A stretch of DNA of 64,000 nucleotides from Taeniopygia guttata. Lineage: Eukaryota > Chordata > Aves > Passeriformes > Estrildidae. This document shows positions 32,601 through 46,600 of this stretch, piece by piece (positions within the stretch are counted from its first letter, which is position 1; each line of letters opens with the position of its first letter). A program made the position numbers and the translations under genes. The notes beneath the pieces are model-generated. The model worked only from the letters and a program-made list of their open reading frames with translations, was not told the DNA's origin and did no database searches. Where the stretch lies: positions 19,193,001-19,257,000 of the forward strand of contig NC_133036.1 of the NCBI RefSeq assembly GCF_048771995.1, written 5' to 3'.

Positions 32601-34181
32601 TTCCTTTGCTCTGCCTGTGCGGTGACTGAGCAGAGCTGTTCTCTCCTGGGGCACAGGGCTCGAAGCCAGAACTCCAGCATGCTGCACCACTGTTTGCTGC
32701 TTCACACAGCCCTCCCTGAGGGATGCAGTGGGGAGTGATGGAAAGGCACACGTGAGACTACGAGAAGTGCTGCTGTTCTGGATCCAGTCAGGATCACTTC
32801 ACAGTGCAGTCTGGGAAGATTCAGGTTCAGGACACACAATGACCCTGGGTGTGCAGTGCCATTAAGCCAACAGTAGAGAATGACATGGGAAGGAAATCAC
32901 ATGGTTTGCTGTTGTCTCATTTGTTTGTGTTACATGGAGTTTACTGTGTTGCCCAGCTCTTAGTTTTTGTGTTTGGTAGAATCTAATTAAAATTGTTTTT
33001 AAGTCAGAAATGTGCAGCATTCGGACAGAAAAAAAGGCTCCTCAAATAGCCCAAGTGCTTCTGTGTGCCCCTTGCAACAGCCATGTCCATCTACCTCTGC
33101 ACTCTCTGCACCTGACCTCTCACCTTAATCCCTCGAGAGTCTCTTGCTAGACTTGGCTTTGGTGGGAAATATGCCCTGATATGCTTCTTTAAGCTTTTGG
33201 ATTTAGAAGTGGCAGTTCATTCTTTTTGAGATTTATCTATCCAGTTAAAACTCTGAAATTTTGCCTAATTTTAGGCACTGCGTGAAAGCTCTTCTTTTGC
33301 AATAAAATGCAGTCATAGGAAAAAGAGTGATTGCAAAAAGGAGTAGTACTTGTGTAGCAGAAAGCTAGGGATCTTTGGGATCTCAGTGATGGGCAGAAAT
33401 GTCTAAATGCCACTGAAGTTGTGAGGGATTCTAATGAATCCATCTGAACATAGGCTTCTGGATTATAGAAGTGCAAGAAAAATACGCTGTCTCCAAATCA
33501 GAATAATCTGGAGTCGTAAATTGATTCTGTTAAATTTGTGCAATCTTTTAATATGTACAACACCATAAACCCACAGGCATTGCAGGAGACTGATAGGATT
33601 GGAATGTAGCAGAAATTCAAGGTACTCAAAGCAGTCTAACAGTATTAAAGGAAATGGAAGAAAAAGAGAGTCTCTTTTAATAGACTTTGGAGAATGAAAA
33701 TTAACAATTCAAGGAGAGGTGCAAAGCAGGGAATAAGGATGTTAGCAAAGTGTTAATTATGGTAACAGAAAATTCAGTGATGAAATGCAGAATTCCCTGA
33801 GGGATTCATAAATCAGCTTTAGTCTACAAAGTATGTTGGTTCCTAAATCAGCAGGAGTCTGGTACCTAAATAGCTTTGCTGTCCAGTCCCAGATGCTTTA
33901 CTTTGGACTTTTCTCTTCACTTTAGGTTTTGTGTGGTTTTAAATTTAACAAGGCAGTCATTCCTTTTGAACCAAAGCATGTTAATAGTGTCCTTAATATA
34001 TTTATAAAGCAAGTAGTCTTGAAGGGTAGCTTGGTTTCTTTCAGAGTTCAGAAATGCTAAGTGTTTTAATAAAGTAGAAAGCACTAAGAAAATGTTGAAA
34101 AATGACAGGGAGTGTCAAGCTGAGGGTGAATTATTTTGGAAGATTTGATTTATCCCATGCTTGAATATTTAATGTGTCTTT
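29625..34181. other. Intergenic DNA, no gene recognised
   Basis: No coding gene is seen. Stretches at about 30700-30980 and 31560-31780 look less random than their surroundings and have homeodomain-like (TAATTG) and SOX-like (CTTTGTT) motifs. They could be conserved non-coding elements, but that needs alignment. Confidence 0.5.
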
Positions 34182-34600
34182 TTGTGGTTCCTTGGATGTG
34201 TGGCTGCAGTGGTAGGAACTCAGAACAAGTATTATCCAGACACAACCACGGCAGTTAACTCGTTTCTGAATATATCAGCCAAGGGCGATGTGAGGTTCTC
34301 CCGTGTGGATACCGAGAGCAGCCCGTGTCCACTAGGTGGTAATGCTGGGTGCGGAATGGGCTCCCTCCTGCTCCGGGCCTGCTGCAGGGGAATTTCCAGC
34401 AGCAATTTAATGCGACCTCGCATCCGACAATCTACTGCCTTTTCAAGCAACGCAGGGCTTGGATCTGAAGCTGGCGGCAGTGCCCCAAAGCGTTGTATAG
34501 ATGCGCCTCATGCAGTGGTACACTGTTGTAATTTCTCTAGGCAAGTTTTGGGATGGTTTCTAACGTCGTTGACCATTAACTCTACAATAGCTGTGTTCAG
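34182..34600. promoter_or_regulatory. Isolated CpG-retaining element with CTCF-like core
   Basis: Within AT-rich, CpG-poor DNA, about 17 CpG dinucleotides fall in roughly 350 bp (34245-34570) at moderate GC content. The sequence has no low-complexity character. CCACTAGGTGG at 34329-34339 matches the CTCF core CCASYAGRKGG. The + strand is open for 154 codons and the - strand for 72, but neither peptide resembles a known protein. I favour an unmethylated regulatory element such as an enhancer, insulator or orphan CpG island. Confidence 0.45.
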
Positions 34601-37600
34601 CACCTGTTATCTTTATTTTAAAAATCTTCCTCACAGTAAATTATAGTCATTGGTCTAAATAATACACAGGACTGAAAGAACAGCTGGATGACAAAGTGCT
34701 CTCACTGCTGTCAGTGTGAAGAAAAATTTACTTGAAGTGATTTGTGGGGGGAAAAAGGCACTGAGAGATGTTTAAAAGTAACTCGGTACATAGATCTGTA
34801 TGCTGAAGCCTTTGTTTAATAGTAGATCCTGGTGTCCTGGACTTCCACAATGCCAGGTTAGAAATGAACCCAAACTGAAAAGGGAATTTGGGGAAGGAAG
34901 AGTGTGATTATTTGATCTAGAATTTGGAGAAAATTATTTAAGGAAAATTTCCTTGCGTCTCCTGACTGTAGAAATTAGCTACATTTCTGTTCTTTTTCCT
35001 GAAGACAGAGTTACCAGAAGCAAAATACTTTGTGGATCCAACATTGGGCCTTTCAAGATTAACAGCATAATTACTCCTTCTGGCAAAGTCTAGGGATGCC
35101 CACAGGAAAACTCCTGCTTCAGTCTTGAAACAGCACAGAGCAGTTTCATCTTACATTTCACTGGTGAGTCTGTGAAACAAGTCTGTGTGTAGTAGGACCA
35201 TAGATAGAGATGGGCTCTGCCACAGTTCTGCTGGGAAGGTCTGTCACTCGAGGGGCTGCAAACACACTGGAGTAAGAAAGTAAAAATTCTGGGATGTTTT
35301 CAACAGAATTTCAGACAATTCTGGAAAAGGTGTTTGAGAATATCACCCTAGAAAAATTCTAATTCTGAACTCTGTATAAACCTTAAAAAATGCAAAAGAA
35401 AATGCAGCTTTCAGCTGACAAGTGTCAAGGTTCAGTACTGTATTCTGGGACTTCTGGTCCAAGCTTTGCTCTGGCAGTTCTCTGCGTTGATGTGTGAGAG
35501 GGACAGAGGATCAGGAAGACATTGGCCACATTTACTGGAAGTGGGGAGGCAGCTTCCAGCCCCGATGAGGGGAAGTGTGGGTGGCATGGGCAGCCCAGCC
35601 TTGCAGCAGGGCTGCTGGACAAGGGCCGGGCTGCAGGGCTGCAGGGGCTGCTGGAGAAGGTCTTGGCTGCAGGGGCTGCCCTTCAGCCCCTCCCCACACC
35701 CGCACCGAGGCTGTGAGAGCTCTGCCAGGCTGACACGGTTCCAGGTCATGGGCAAAATTGCAAGCCAGAGGTGGAGAGAACCACTATGCCATTGCATTTT
35801 GGGGGAATTGGATGTATTTTATTTTTTCCCCTGCAGTCTGAGCTCAGTCTGGAGTCAAGCTGCGAGATTGCTGCTTTCATCAGATTGCCTTTTCTTTCTC
35901 AAGCAGGTGTTCATCTCCCTTCAAGTGTCGATATAGTTCAAAGTACACTTAAACCCCAGCATTAACTCTAGACTCAAAACAGACGGCAATGTCCCTGGTA
36001 TAAATGAAAGCTTACAAGAACAATAGATGTTACTGCTTTAATGCTGCCCATTGAGATTACTCATATCCTTTTTGAAGCAAATTTTGTATTTCTGCACTGC
36101 ACTTTGTTTTCCCAATTAGATTTCTTGTCAGGCTGTGCCGTGTAACTTAATCTAATTTTGCTAAGCCTGTCGTTGTAGAAAGAAACCAACATGGACAACA
36201 CTGAAACTTGGTTTTCATGTTCTTGATCCTGCAATCTCACCCCTAGAGATAGCACTTTCTTTTGGTATAGAGCCGCTAGTTTAAATGCATTTCTTTGTGC
36301 ACATAATGACTTGATTGAGCAAATCAGTGCCCTGGTCAAGAACTGTACTTGCCAGCATTCACTTGGAGGAGGAAATATGTCTGTTAGACTCTGTTAGGTC
36401 TACAACATACCTTGCTCTGCCCAACTGTATTTTGACTCTAAGCAAAATATAGTTCAACTCTCTGTGGGAGATTTTTTTCCTTTAAAAAAAATCCTGTTAC
36501 ATGCCTTTTTTTTTGTTTGTTTTGTTTTACTTATCTGTATTTAGGTTTTTTATTACCTTTGTATTTGATGTAATTGTCATTTGCTGTTTTAAAATTATCT
36601 CTAATACCTTATTTTGTGTGACTGGAGAAAAAACTATTTTCTTAGCAAGTCAGAATTTTATTTTGGCACTATTAAACTTCTCCCTCAAAAGTAAAATATT
36701 AACATTAGGTGGAATGAGGCACATCACCTAGTATGTTAATTATGGAGACATACAATCATTAACTTTATTAAAGATCTCGAGACTGATCCAGGATTATAGA
36801 AGACAAATCGTATTTTTTGCTTATATTTTGTTATTTAAAAACGTGTAATGTGGATGGGATTTGAAAAATAGGTACAACAGTCTCAATTTTGTAAAGAATA
36901 TGTCCCCTCCTTGTATACAATTGTGACAAAATGCAGGATTTGACTCTAGGATAAGCTTGCTGAAATATTTGAAACGTTCTCTCCAGAAAATGTTAATTGA
37001 AACCTTAATCTTTTCAACTTAGAAAAAATGATTGGAGTTTTTCATGCTTTTAAAAAAATCAGCAAGACAATTCTTACCTAAAGCTCTGTTTTTAGGACTT
37101 TGGCTCTATTATTTGTTACTGGTAACAGAAAAGACATAGAAGAATATTCAAAACACAGTAAAGCCCCAAAGTTATAGTGAAGGTATTTGCTTGGGGAGAC
37201 TGGAAATATTGAAGCAAGTAGTGCATATCCTACAAATGAGCAGGCATTTCTCTGCATTGTACACCTGCATTATTATTGGCATTAAATCCTCTGGGATCAA
37301 CAGGCCAAAAATCCCTGAGGAGATGTGCAGGGCACAAAGCTGACTTTGGCCTCTGCCATTGGGAAACTCTGCCTGCCCTGGCCTGTGCCAGTGCTGATGA
37401 TGCAGGGGGCACACCGAGGACATGCTCGTGTCTCTGAGGTGTCACTGACTTGCTGTCCTACAGCTGCTGGCCCAGGCTGGCCATGGTTCTGTATAGGAGT
37501 CACTTTCTGCCACACAGCGAGAATGAAGAAGCACAAATTTGGAGAAATGTTGGGGTTTTAGGAGACATTTTCTCAGCACGCTCAATTTTTTTGCTTTTCC

Positions 37601-40600
37601 TAAGTTTTGGCTGTTATTGATTAGAGAGTCTGTGGTCACTGGGGAGCAAAAACTCCAAAACCAGCAGCAACCTGTGGCAGGTCTCACCTGGAGGAAAGGA
37701 GCCGTTCCAAAGGATGGTGTCTCATCCCAAGTAGTTGCTTGCAAGCTCCATTTTGGGATTTTTGAGGGATGACAGAGAACTTCTTTAAGACTACAGGTCT
37801 TATAACCTCTGGCTTCTGAGGGAAAACCACTGCCCTTTACTGGGAAGTCCTGTGCCACATTTGCCTGTCTTGACAGGATATAACAATACCAACACTTACA
37901 CTTTTTACATTGAAAGGTAGAGCACTCTCTGTGTTTACTGTGGAACAAAGGATTTGTTACTTTTTTCCACCCCTAATTAATTGATAGATAAATCATATAT
38001 CCTCTTGTACTCCATATTTCCTGTCCTTTGTAAAATGTTGCCTTTGTAGGTACATGTAATGTTTGTCCAGCCTGCGGAAGACAGATGAGAGGGGAGAGAA
38101 CTGACCATGAGACACTGAATGCTTTAGACAGTTGCTCTGTATAGTTGCATTAATATGAAGGGAGAGATCATCTTGGCATGTGCTGGTTTGTTTTTAAATA
38201 GTAGTAGATGTTTCTTAAAAGGAAATGGGCATGTGATGTTCAATTGGAACTGGACTAAAGCAAACACATGCTTTCTCCTTTGACAAGCTTCCAGATCATT
38301 AGGATACATTACCCAGTACTGAGCTCCCTGTATGGTTAGATGGTTATGGATCCAACCTCATTAGTTTAAAGCTGGCTTGGGTATCTCTGCACAACATGGC
38401 TGTTACTTCTGTGCTGCTGTGCAGACTTACTCTAAATTCTTCATCTGAAGTCCATTAAAGTCAAAGCAGCTCTTTCTGTTGGTTGAATAAGCTTTTGCAT
38501 CAGGCTGAAAACATGTCAAGAGTGCAGTTCAGAAAACAGAGAGCCTGGCAACATGGTCCAGGCCTGGCATGTTTATGGGGATGCAGTGCTGTGGGGAGGG
38601 GGCCAGGAATGCAGGCACAGGATGGCATGTAAGGGGGACAGCAGGCTCTGGGGCCAGTCAAGGGGTCTTGTGGGTAATGGAAAAGCACAGCAAGGGGATG
38701 GGGAGAAGTTAGAGTACCAGAGAGATGAGGGAAGACTTCTGAGTTTTGCCAGTGGTGGGAGGAGGCTTGGATTTTGTCTGGAGAAAGCCAGAGTAGCACC
38801 TGGTGGAAAAGGGCTCAGCCAGCACCTCTGGGAGCGGTGGGTGAGCAAAGGCAGGGCTGGTAGCTGCCATGGATGGCACAGAGGGGGCAGCCAAGGGAGG
38901 GAGCAGCCTGGGAGAGCAGGCAGCACAACCAATCTAGTGGTAAATGTTCAAGTCTTCTTTTCCCACTGCATGAAGTGATTTGCTGCAGCCAACACTCTCT
39001 TTAAAGAAATCCATCCTGACAGCAGTGGGGGAGCAGCAGGCGAGCCCCAGGGCTGGAACAGACAGTTGCTTCTCAGACTGGTGGAGACATGACCACGCTA
39101 AGGAGTGATACACTTCTGAAAAAAAAAAAAAAAACTGAAAAAGCATAGCACGCATATTTTAGGGCAGGATGGAATGTTTGCTCAATTAACTAGTCAAAAC
39201 AGGATTTCTTTGTGTTCCTCACAGCACTGCAAAGGGAACTCCCTTCATGAGAATTAAGTTCTTTGCCTGTATCTTTATTACCCAACATGTACCGTCTTCA
39301 GGAGTTTCACAATTGTTAGCTGATCACACTCCCTGTTGTGGATTAAAAAAACTGTTTCCTGACTGAATACAGAATCAATAGGGTCAAAATTAGACAGCTT
39401 GCTCAAAACCTGAAGGATTTGCAATCACAGTGAATGTCACAATACTATTCTGCTCCTGTAAGCAAGAGCATAAGATCAGCAGAAAGCATTTTCATCAAGC
39501 CTTGACCGCTGCCACCATGTGTTTGGGGTTTTTTTTAATTCCAGAATTTTTTAATTCTAGAATTTTTTAAAATTTAAAACACCCACTTCACACTCATCTA
39601 CCAACTGCAGGTTGCAAAACACACCCTGTAACAAACTTCAAAATGTTAATCTTGTATAAAAGATCAAAAGCAGTGAACTGCTATGTCCCAGTAAAAGAGG
39701 CCTGGAGTGAGAGTTTCATTCTGGTCATAGGTTCTTACATTAACATGGAACTTGTTAAGTGACATTCCCAGATTAACTGGAAAGCAAACTATGCACTACA
39801 GTATACAAGAAGACAAAACAATTATTGTCCTGTCCCTTAACAATATGAGCAAATGTAAAAGTTTTGCCTAATCCTGTGCATCAAAGGTGCATAATACCAT
39901 AAAGATCATGAATATCCTCACTCTATAAAATGTCTGGGGCTTCAGGGAAAAGGTATCAATTTTCCCTCTTCCACCACAAGTCCTAAAAAGTTGTATGTAA
40001 AAGGGAGAAATAGATGCAATTTCCTAGCTTATTTTGGACAACAGGAATACAGCACAGATATGGCACAAACCCCACAATCCCCTTAACATTAAAAGACCAC
40101 ATTTAAATCAGACAAGACTAAACTAAGCAGAGCTGTCTCCCTCAGCCTCACACCTGCTCTCCTGTACTGGGACTTGACATTGCCTCATAACTCTGAATCT
40201 TCTATCTTTTTTTTTTTAGCTCCTGCTTGAATTAAGTTTATCAGAAACATGGTATTTTTTTCAAGGTTTATACCAACAGAATATGCAGCAGGAATATGTC
40301 ATCTCTACTTTAGCCAGGGTTCCTACTTTGTGACCTGAGGATTGGGTCATTTTGGCCATAGTGTTTCATGGGGTGCTGCTTCCCCTGCAAACCACCCCAG
40401 CAAGGAGGGAGTTGTGTCCTGCAGTTTTCAGGCCAAAGGCACGGACTTGCTTCTGACTCCTTACAGTGCACACAGCCACTCTATCAAGGAACTGGCTTGT
40501 CTTGGAGCCCTGATCTTATTACTATTTGCCATTCTCAAATGGATGTGTCATCTGGGGATTTAATATCCAAACAGTTTGAATTTTTTTCCAGTTTATAGGT

Positions 40601-43600
40601 AATGATGCTAAAAAGGCTACTGTCAAGAACCATACCTGTGTGATGCCCTTAAAAATACAGCTAATTAATGAGTCTCCATTGACCAGTGTGTTTGTGGAGT
40701 CCATTGCTAAAAGGACTGAACTCCAGCCAGGTTGGTTGCGGTGGTAGTTGCTGCTGCAGCTGCACCATTGCTGTTTGCTTCTCACTGCTTGTTCCCAGCT
40801 GTGTTTCTTCTTGGGGTAGTTTCTACCCTCACTCAAGCTGTAGGATGAGAGGGAGGACCTGTTCTGTGTGAGGCTGACTTATCTTTATGGCCTCTCAACT
40901 GGGCTAAGGCCAAGAGAACCAGTTTAGTGTGTGTGCTGTGCCTGCCCTGGCCCTGTGAGACACAGCCACCTTGGCTTGGTGCTGGGACAGCTTGATCAGC
41001 TCTTTCACTGCTGATTCCTGAGCACTGGTGAGGGACCTCCGTGGTCCTTTGGCTTGGGCTCTTCTCAGGGTCCATAACAGGCCTGGGCAGCGTTTTCCCC
41101 AGCCAGGTGGCTCAGCCTGTGTTGTCAGTGAATATCAGCACATGGCTGGACATGAACCTCAATGTCCAGGGAAGAGCTGAGGACTGATGATTGCACAGCG
41201 ATTTGCATCTGCTTGTTGATCCTCTTAAATGCACAAGAGACTTCAAGAGAATAAACACTGCCTTCCTCCGGAGAGGTGTGTGCCACAAAGTGCAGCTCTA
41301 AGGCTGCATAACTGAGGGGACTTACTCTGAACAGTTCACTGACTTCTGTAGAGAAGAGCAGCATCAGCTGCATGGTCAAGGCTGGGAAGCTCTAGAGACC
41401 TTGGCTTTTAGGGGCTGTGGTCTCACCAGACTGAGTTATTTCTCTCCTGCAGCCTTAAAATGATTAAATGATAAATAATTTAATTCCTTTATACTGAGTT
41501 TTGTTCTTGTGTTTCCGTATGCTGAAAGTAGGCATAAAAAATCGATGGAATATTGCCATATCTAAAAATGGATATATTAATTTCTCTGTTAGCCATCTAT
41601 TGTAGGCTGTACTCTTCAGAGCTGATGTTTCAACCTCATTCCTGCTGTCCTATAAGGAGCAGGGTGCCTAGGACACAGGAGACTGAGCTAGAATGGGTGC
41701 TGAGGCTGAAGGCTGAGCTCTAATTTACATACATGCTGCAGTCCTCAGATCTGTGGCTGTAAACATTTTTATATATGGTTATTTGTAGTCCTGCCACATC
41801 TCTAAATCATCTTAAGCAACTGCTGATCAGAGCCAAGGCCAGTTTGTAGCCATGTGAAACTGCGAGTCCGAGTGGTGGCTGCTGCTCAACGAGGTCACAG
41901 CATTGCTGCTGCAGTTGCTGTACATTGGTAAAGAAACGGAAACTTTTTTGGTGTCATTTTTTTCTGCAAAACCCAGAAAGTACAGAGCAGTTCAATGACT
42001 GGCTTGAGATGGGCAGACCCCCTTTCTTGTCTTGATTTTTTGGTGGTGGGGTTTTTTTCCAATAATGCAGCTTTTCACTTTACATTGAGGAAAACATGGG
42101 CTGCATTTGCTAAGAGCAGTTGAATAAAATGTAGTGTAAAGTATGATAATAACTGATAAGCAGACAAGCAGACCAACATTGTTGGTCCTTCTTTCTACTA
42201 AACATGTCACATGAAAACAGAAATATAACCTGGGACAGGCTTCTTTCATTCAAAAGTGAGTGAAATCCCTAAAGGACATTAGCTGTAACATGGGAAATAT
42301 GTAAGCCTAATACACCTGTTCTTTAATCTACAAAAATACAATTCTAATAGTACTACCTTGAAGACATAAAGCAACTCCTTATTATGGTTTTTTGTTGGGT
42401 TCACTTCCAATTTTTAGATATAATTTCACTAAGGGAATCGGTAGCTCATGCTGATACTTCACAGTTCCTCTATATGTTGCTCAGCTAATAAAGTATTTCT
42501 TTATTTTGGTAGAACCCTTTGTACTAACCTTGAGTTTGAAGATTTTTTTTTCACTTGTTTTAATATATTTTAGTTTTTTTCTGGTTTGCATTCCTTCTGA
42601 TGCTGCCCTGGCTACCTTTATAAACATCTGAACAGTTACTCTGTTTTCAGATACAAAGAACAATAGCACCTCAAGCACAGTGAAAATACCAAATATTGAT
42701 CTGTCCCTTGAATGCCAGAAAAGCTCAGCAGGAGGCATACAAAATATTTCAGAAAAATGATAGCTTATCACCTGCAGACCTGGAGATTGCTGTCTATTAT
42801 TACAAAGACTTGCTGGGGGGCTCCAGTGACCTCGAGCCTTCAGCTATTTATGTCTCTTTCAAGGCAAAGAGAAAAAATCTCAACCCTCTCCACAATGTTT
42901 GCATTCACCTAATTTCCCGTGTCTTTCACCTAAGTTATGGAGGTGCCCTGAAACACATAAGCCACAGTGATGCAGCACCATCAAAATTTCTCAACCGTGG
43001 TGAGATCTCATGCATGAACTGTTTTCAGAGTGAAGATCTGGCTGCCTTGTTTACACCCTTGCAATATCCCTATCACTTAATCAAGTGGGGTGGTTTTTGG
43101 AGATGTGACTCTTGCTATATATATGTTTCAAATCAAGCTGCACCTTAATGCTAATTGCACTGTGTGCTCTGATGTGGTAATTATTTCCCTGTTAAAAACA
43201 TGCTTGTGTTAACCTGGGGATACCAGGAATGTTAATGCTGCTTTTCCAGTCAAATTTGTCCCTGTGGGGGCAATGGGGTTTTCTGTTTGTTCCTCTTGGC
43301 CTGTTGCATGGCAGTGGCCAAACACTGCTGCTGAGAGGCACTCACCAGCCATCACAGGTTGCTCAGGGAGCTGGAAGAGTCACTGTAATCTCCAGAGTCA
43401 TCCTTTTTGGAGAAACAGAGACTACTTCTAGTTTGGCCTTCACTTTTTCTTTTGGACAGGTCCTGTGTGATCCTAGCAGCCCATTTCCCCTGTTCTTGGT
43501 GTTCCCTTGGTGTTTCCCAGAGGGACAGTGGGTTCTGGGCTACTGGTCTCTCATCAGAGAATGGACAGTGTGATGTTCGAGTGAACAATTGTTGGTGAAC

Positions 43601-46600
43601 CACTGAGGAGAATTTGAACCCTAAGCTTGTGCTGGAAAGTGGAAGAAAAAGTGATTTGTGAACAGTGAACCTGCTGTAGGATGAAGTGTGCTTGAGACCA
43701 CCCACTCCACACAGCCCCTTAGGACCGTGCTGCAGGACTCCAGTCAGAGGTGCAGTGTCCCTGTGTGCTGTGGGAACAGGTGGAACAGCATGGAGATGGC
43801 AGTACCACCCTTTGGTGTCACACAGCTTTTCTGCTTGCCTTCATTCTTCTTTTATTGTGGTCATGAGATAGTAGTGCTAGTGTCCTTTATAGTGTCCTAA
43901 CTCTGGGTGATAACTGTTGTGACAACTCCACAGACATTGAATTCAGCTGGAAGAGCTAACCAAAGTTTTATATGGATACACGGTGATGCGCAGTCGGTGT
44001 GTGTGCCTGGTTAGGAGATGCAGTAGGAGCTGCTACCTTCCATTTATAGCTATAAATTAAATGTGCCTGTCTCTGGTTCCACTCATGGGAGAGGTGCTGA
44101 CACTCTTAGGTCTTCCTTATTTTCTGGAAAGAAAGTGAGTCGAAGGCAGTATTTGGGATGGGGTACGTTCAGCTCTTGGCTTGGTAGGGAAGCCTGCCTG
44201 GTGAGTGGAGGGAGAAACAAGAGCTGAGCATAGTTGAATTGTGTTTCCTTATGTGCTTGTGAAGGTTAAAAGTACCAACACAGAAGGCAGGTTTGATTGA
44301 GTAAAATGACTAATCTCCAGGTATGGCATAAATCTATATAAAATTACTACTTTTTAAAAAATTCAGTTAAAATATTGGGGTATTGGGTCTGTTATCTGTA
44401 GTAAATCTGTAGTAAATCTTCTGCAATCTAGTTGGTTTTTTATGCTCTACTGCCAGGTATGCTCTAACTACTTTTACAATCAAGGTGGTACCTCTGTTCT
44501 CTTGCCTTAAGCACAAAATCAGGTACCTTGTGGTTCTTTTAAAATGTCACATCAGGTACTGTCACAACACGGGTTTCTTCATGTCGTTTTGGTTTAGCTT
44601 GCTCAGTCATTTCAGCACCCTCATTGTGTACACCTGTAGTGTTCTCAGGACTTTGCTAACATTTCACTCAAATTGTTAGTCTGAATTAGCCACTCATGTC
44701 AAACATGGGGTCATATGCACCCCTAGTGCAACCCACAAATAATGAATGGAACACTAAAGCTGAGTTTATCCCATTATGGTCAGAGTCCCTCACTGAGAAA
44801 AAATTTTTTGAAAACTGTGGAAATAAAACCCAAACAAACCAATTCTGGGGGCTTCAAAAGTCTTTCTCTCTCTCTCTCTTTTTATGACCCAAAACCTATA
44901 TATTCTCCTATGGTTACTAACACCTGAGATAATTCAATTCAACTCTTTTTATATCTTATAGCCTGTTTCCTCTCCCATATAGAAATAGTCTGTCCTTGCA
45001 GAAATTGTTGTGAGAATTAAAATTTAGGTTTTTTCCTTCTGTTCTTCAACAGAGGGAGCTCTAAAGAAGCTTATCTTTCCACTGAAAGAGTAAACAGACT
45101 GCATCTTCAAAAATGCTTGAGGAAACAGCAACTCCAACGTGCATGCCTTTCATGATCATGTTTCTAAGTGAACCAAGGCCAGCCTTGAATTCTCCAACAA
45201 GGGAGCGTTTTCATTGATTGCTGTATGGAGGCTGCTCTGTAGCTTTTTCTTGCTTGATGAGAGTCACTCTGGAGAACTCATCTTACAGACCTTCTCCCCT
45301 GGGGACCCCGAGGGGAGCTCCTGCTGCCCCGGGGAGCGAGGTGGTCCTTGTTAAAGAGATTTCCAGTGAGCAGGGAATTCAGGCTGGCTGCTTTCCCAGG
45401 GCTGAGTGCTGGACTCCAGCTCAATGGAAAGGTGAATTCACACACACTGGCTGGAAATCACACCCTGGGAGGCTGGCAGGGCCCAGGGGACCTGTCCCAG
45501 TGCTCTTGGTGATGGTGATGCTCAGGTGTTCTGTGTGCTAGAGCAGACCCATGGGGTGGTTACGGAGCCAGCTGGAATGTGGGGTCAGTGCCAGTGAGGC
45601 TTTGAATGCCTCATGCAGCCATGTGCTCTCCTGAGTACAAAACACACACCAAAGGGCCTTCAGACTTTAAAGATAAAAATGAGCCAGGCTAGTACGGAGT
45701 GAATAAGTGTCTGTGTAGAGACTGGGGCTGGTTTTATCAAAGCCATCTGTTGACAATATATACTTAATATCTGGCAGGGACCTATGGAGTTTTTAAGCTG
45801 TATTTGTATATACAGTACCTGGAAACACAAGGCCAAATTCTTCCAAAAATCATTTTGATTTACACTTTTGGGAGGAAAAAGGCATACCATTGTAAAAAAC
45901 AGGGGTTTTACTGTTACAATGCAGATATACATTTGGCTATGTTATTAATGCGTTCGCAAAGGGCTGTTTTTACCAAACATACAGGAAAATAGATCTGAGA
46001 AAAATGACAAATGCCATCCAGTCTTGCTGCATCTTCAACTTTTAGCAGTAGCAGGGTGTGGTTTATGGAGTCAGTATACCTTTGTTCTCATAAGATCATC
46101 TTTGCTATTGTCCTTGAACCAAAGCTTTTTATTAACAATCACATACTCATTGTATTTCAGAGATTGTTGTACTAAAATGAAATGACTCTGTTTCTAAAAA
46201 ATGAAAATCTAAAACACCACTGCTCCTTCCCCAGCTGACAAATACTCTTTAAAGTATAACAAGTTGCAGCAATCTGTGCATTCTGCTGACATACTAGAAG
46301 TTATGTTCATACCAGAAATCTTTCTCAGTAGTAAAACGGCAAGGACTAAATACTAAATTTTTGTTCTTGTAAGTCTTCATCTCTGGATTAGTGTGATGCT
46401 TATTTTCTGGTTTTCTTTAGTCAGCCATCTTGTGACATGGCTAACATAGATGGTAGATGTTTGTCAGCTGGGAGGTGACTGTATATCAACAGAAAGGATC
46501 TCAGATGTGACCAATTTAGCCTTCTGGTTTTGCTCTGTACAATTCTGTAGCATTTTAAAATACAGTCTGCTTTGTATATTGAATCATATGATTAAGGAAT

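Noticed and set aside
37442-37948. 168-codon cysteine-containing open frame on the - strand
   Set aside because: The CxxC-like spacing near its start is not followed by any coherent domain, and no splice or promoter evidence supports it.
42696-43148. 150-codon open frame on the + strand
   Set aside because: The peptide has no recognisable domain or family motif and the base composition is that of the surrounding intergenic DNA; this length is expected by chance over 64 kb.
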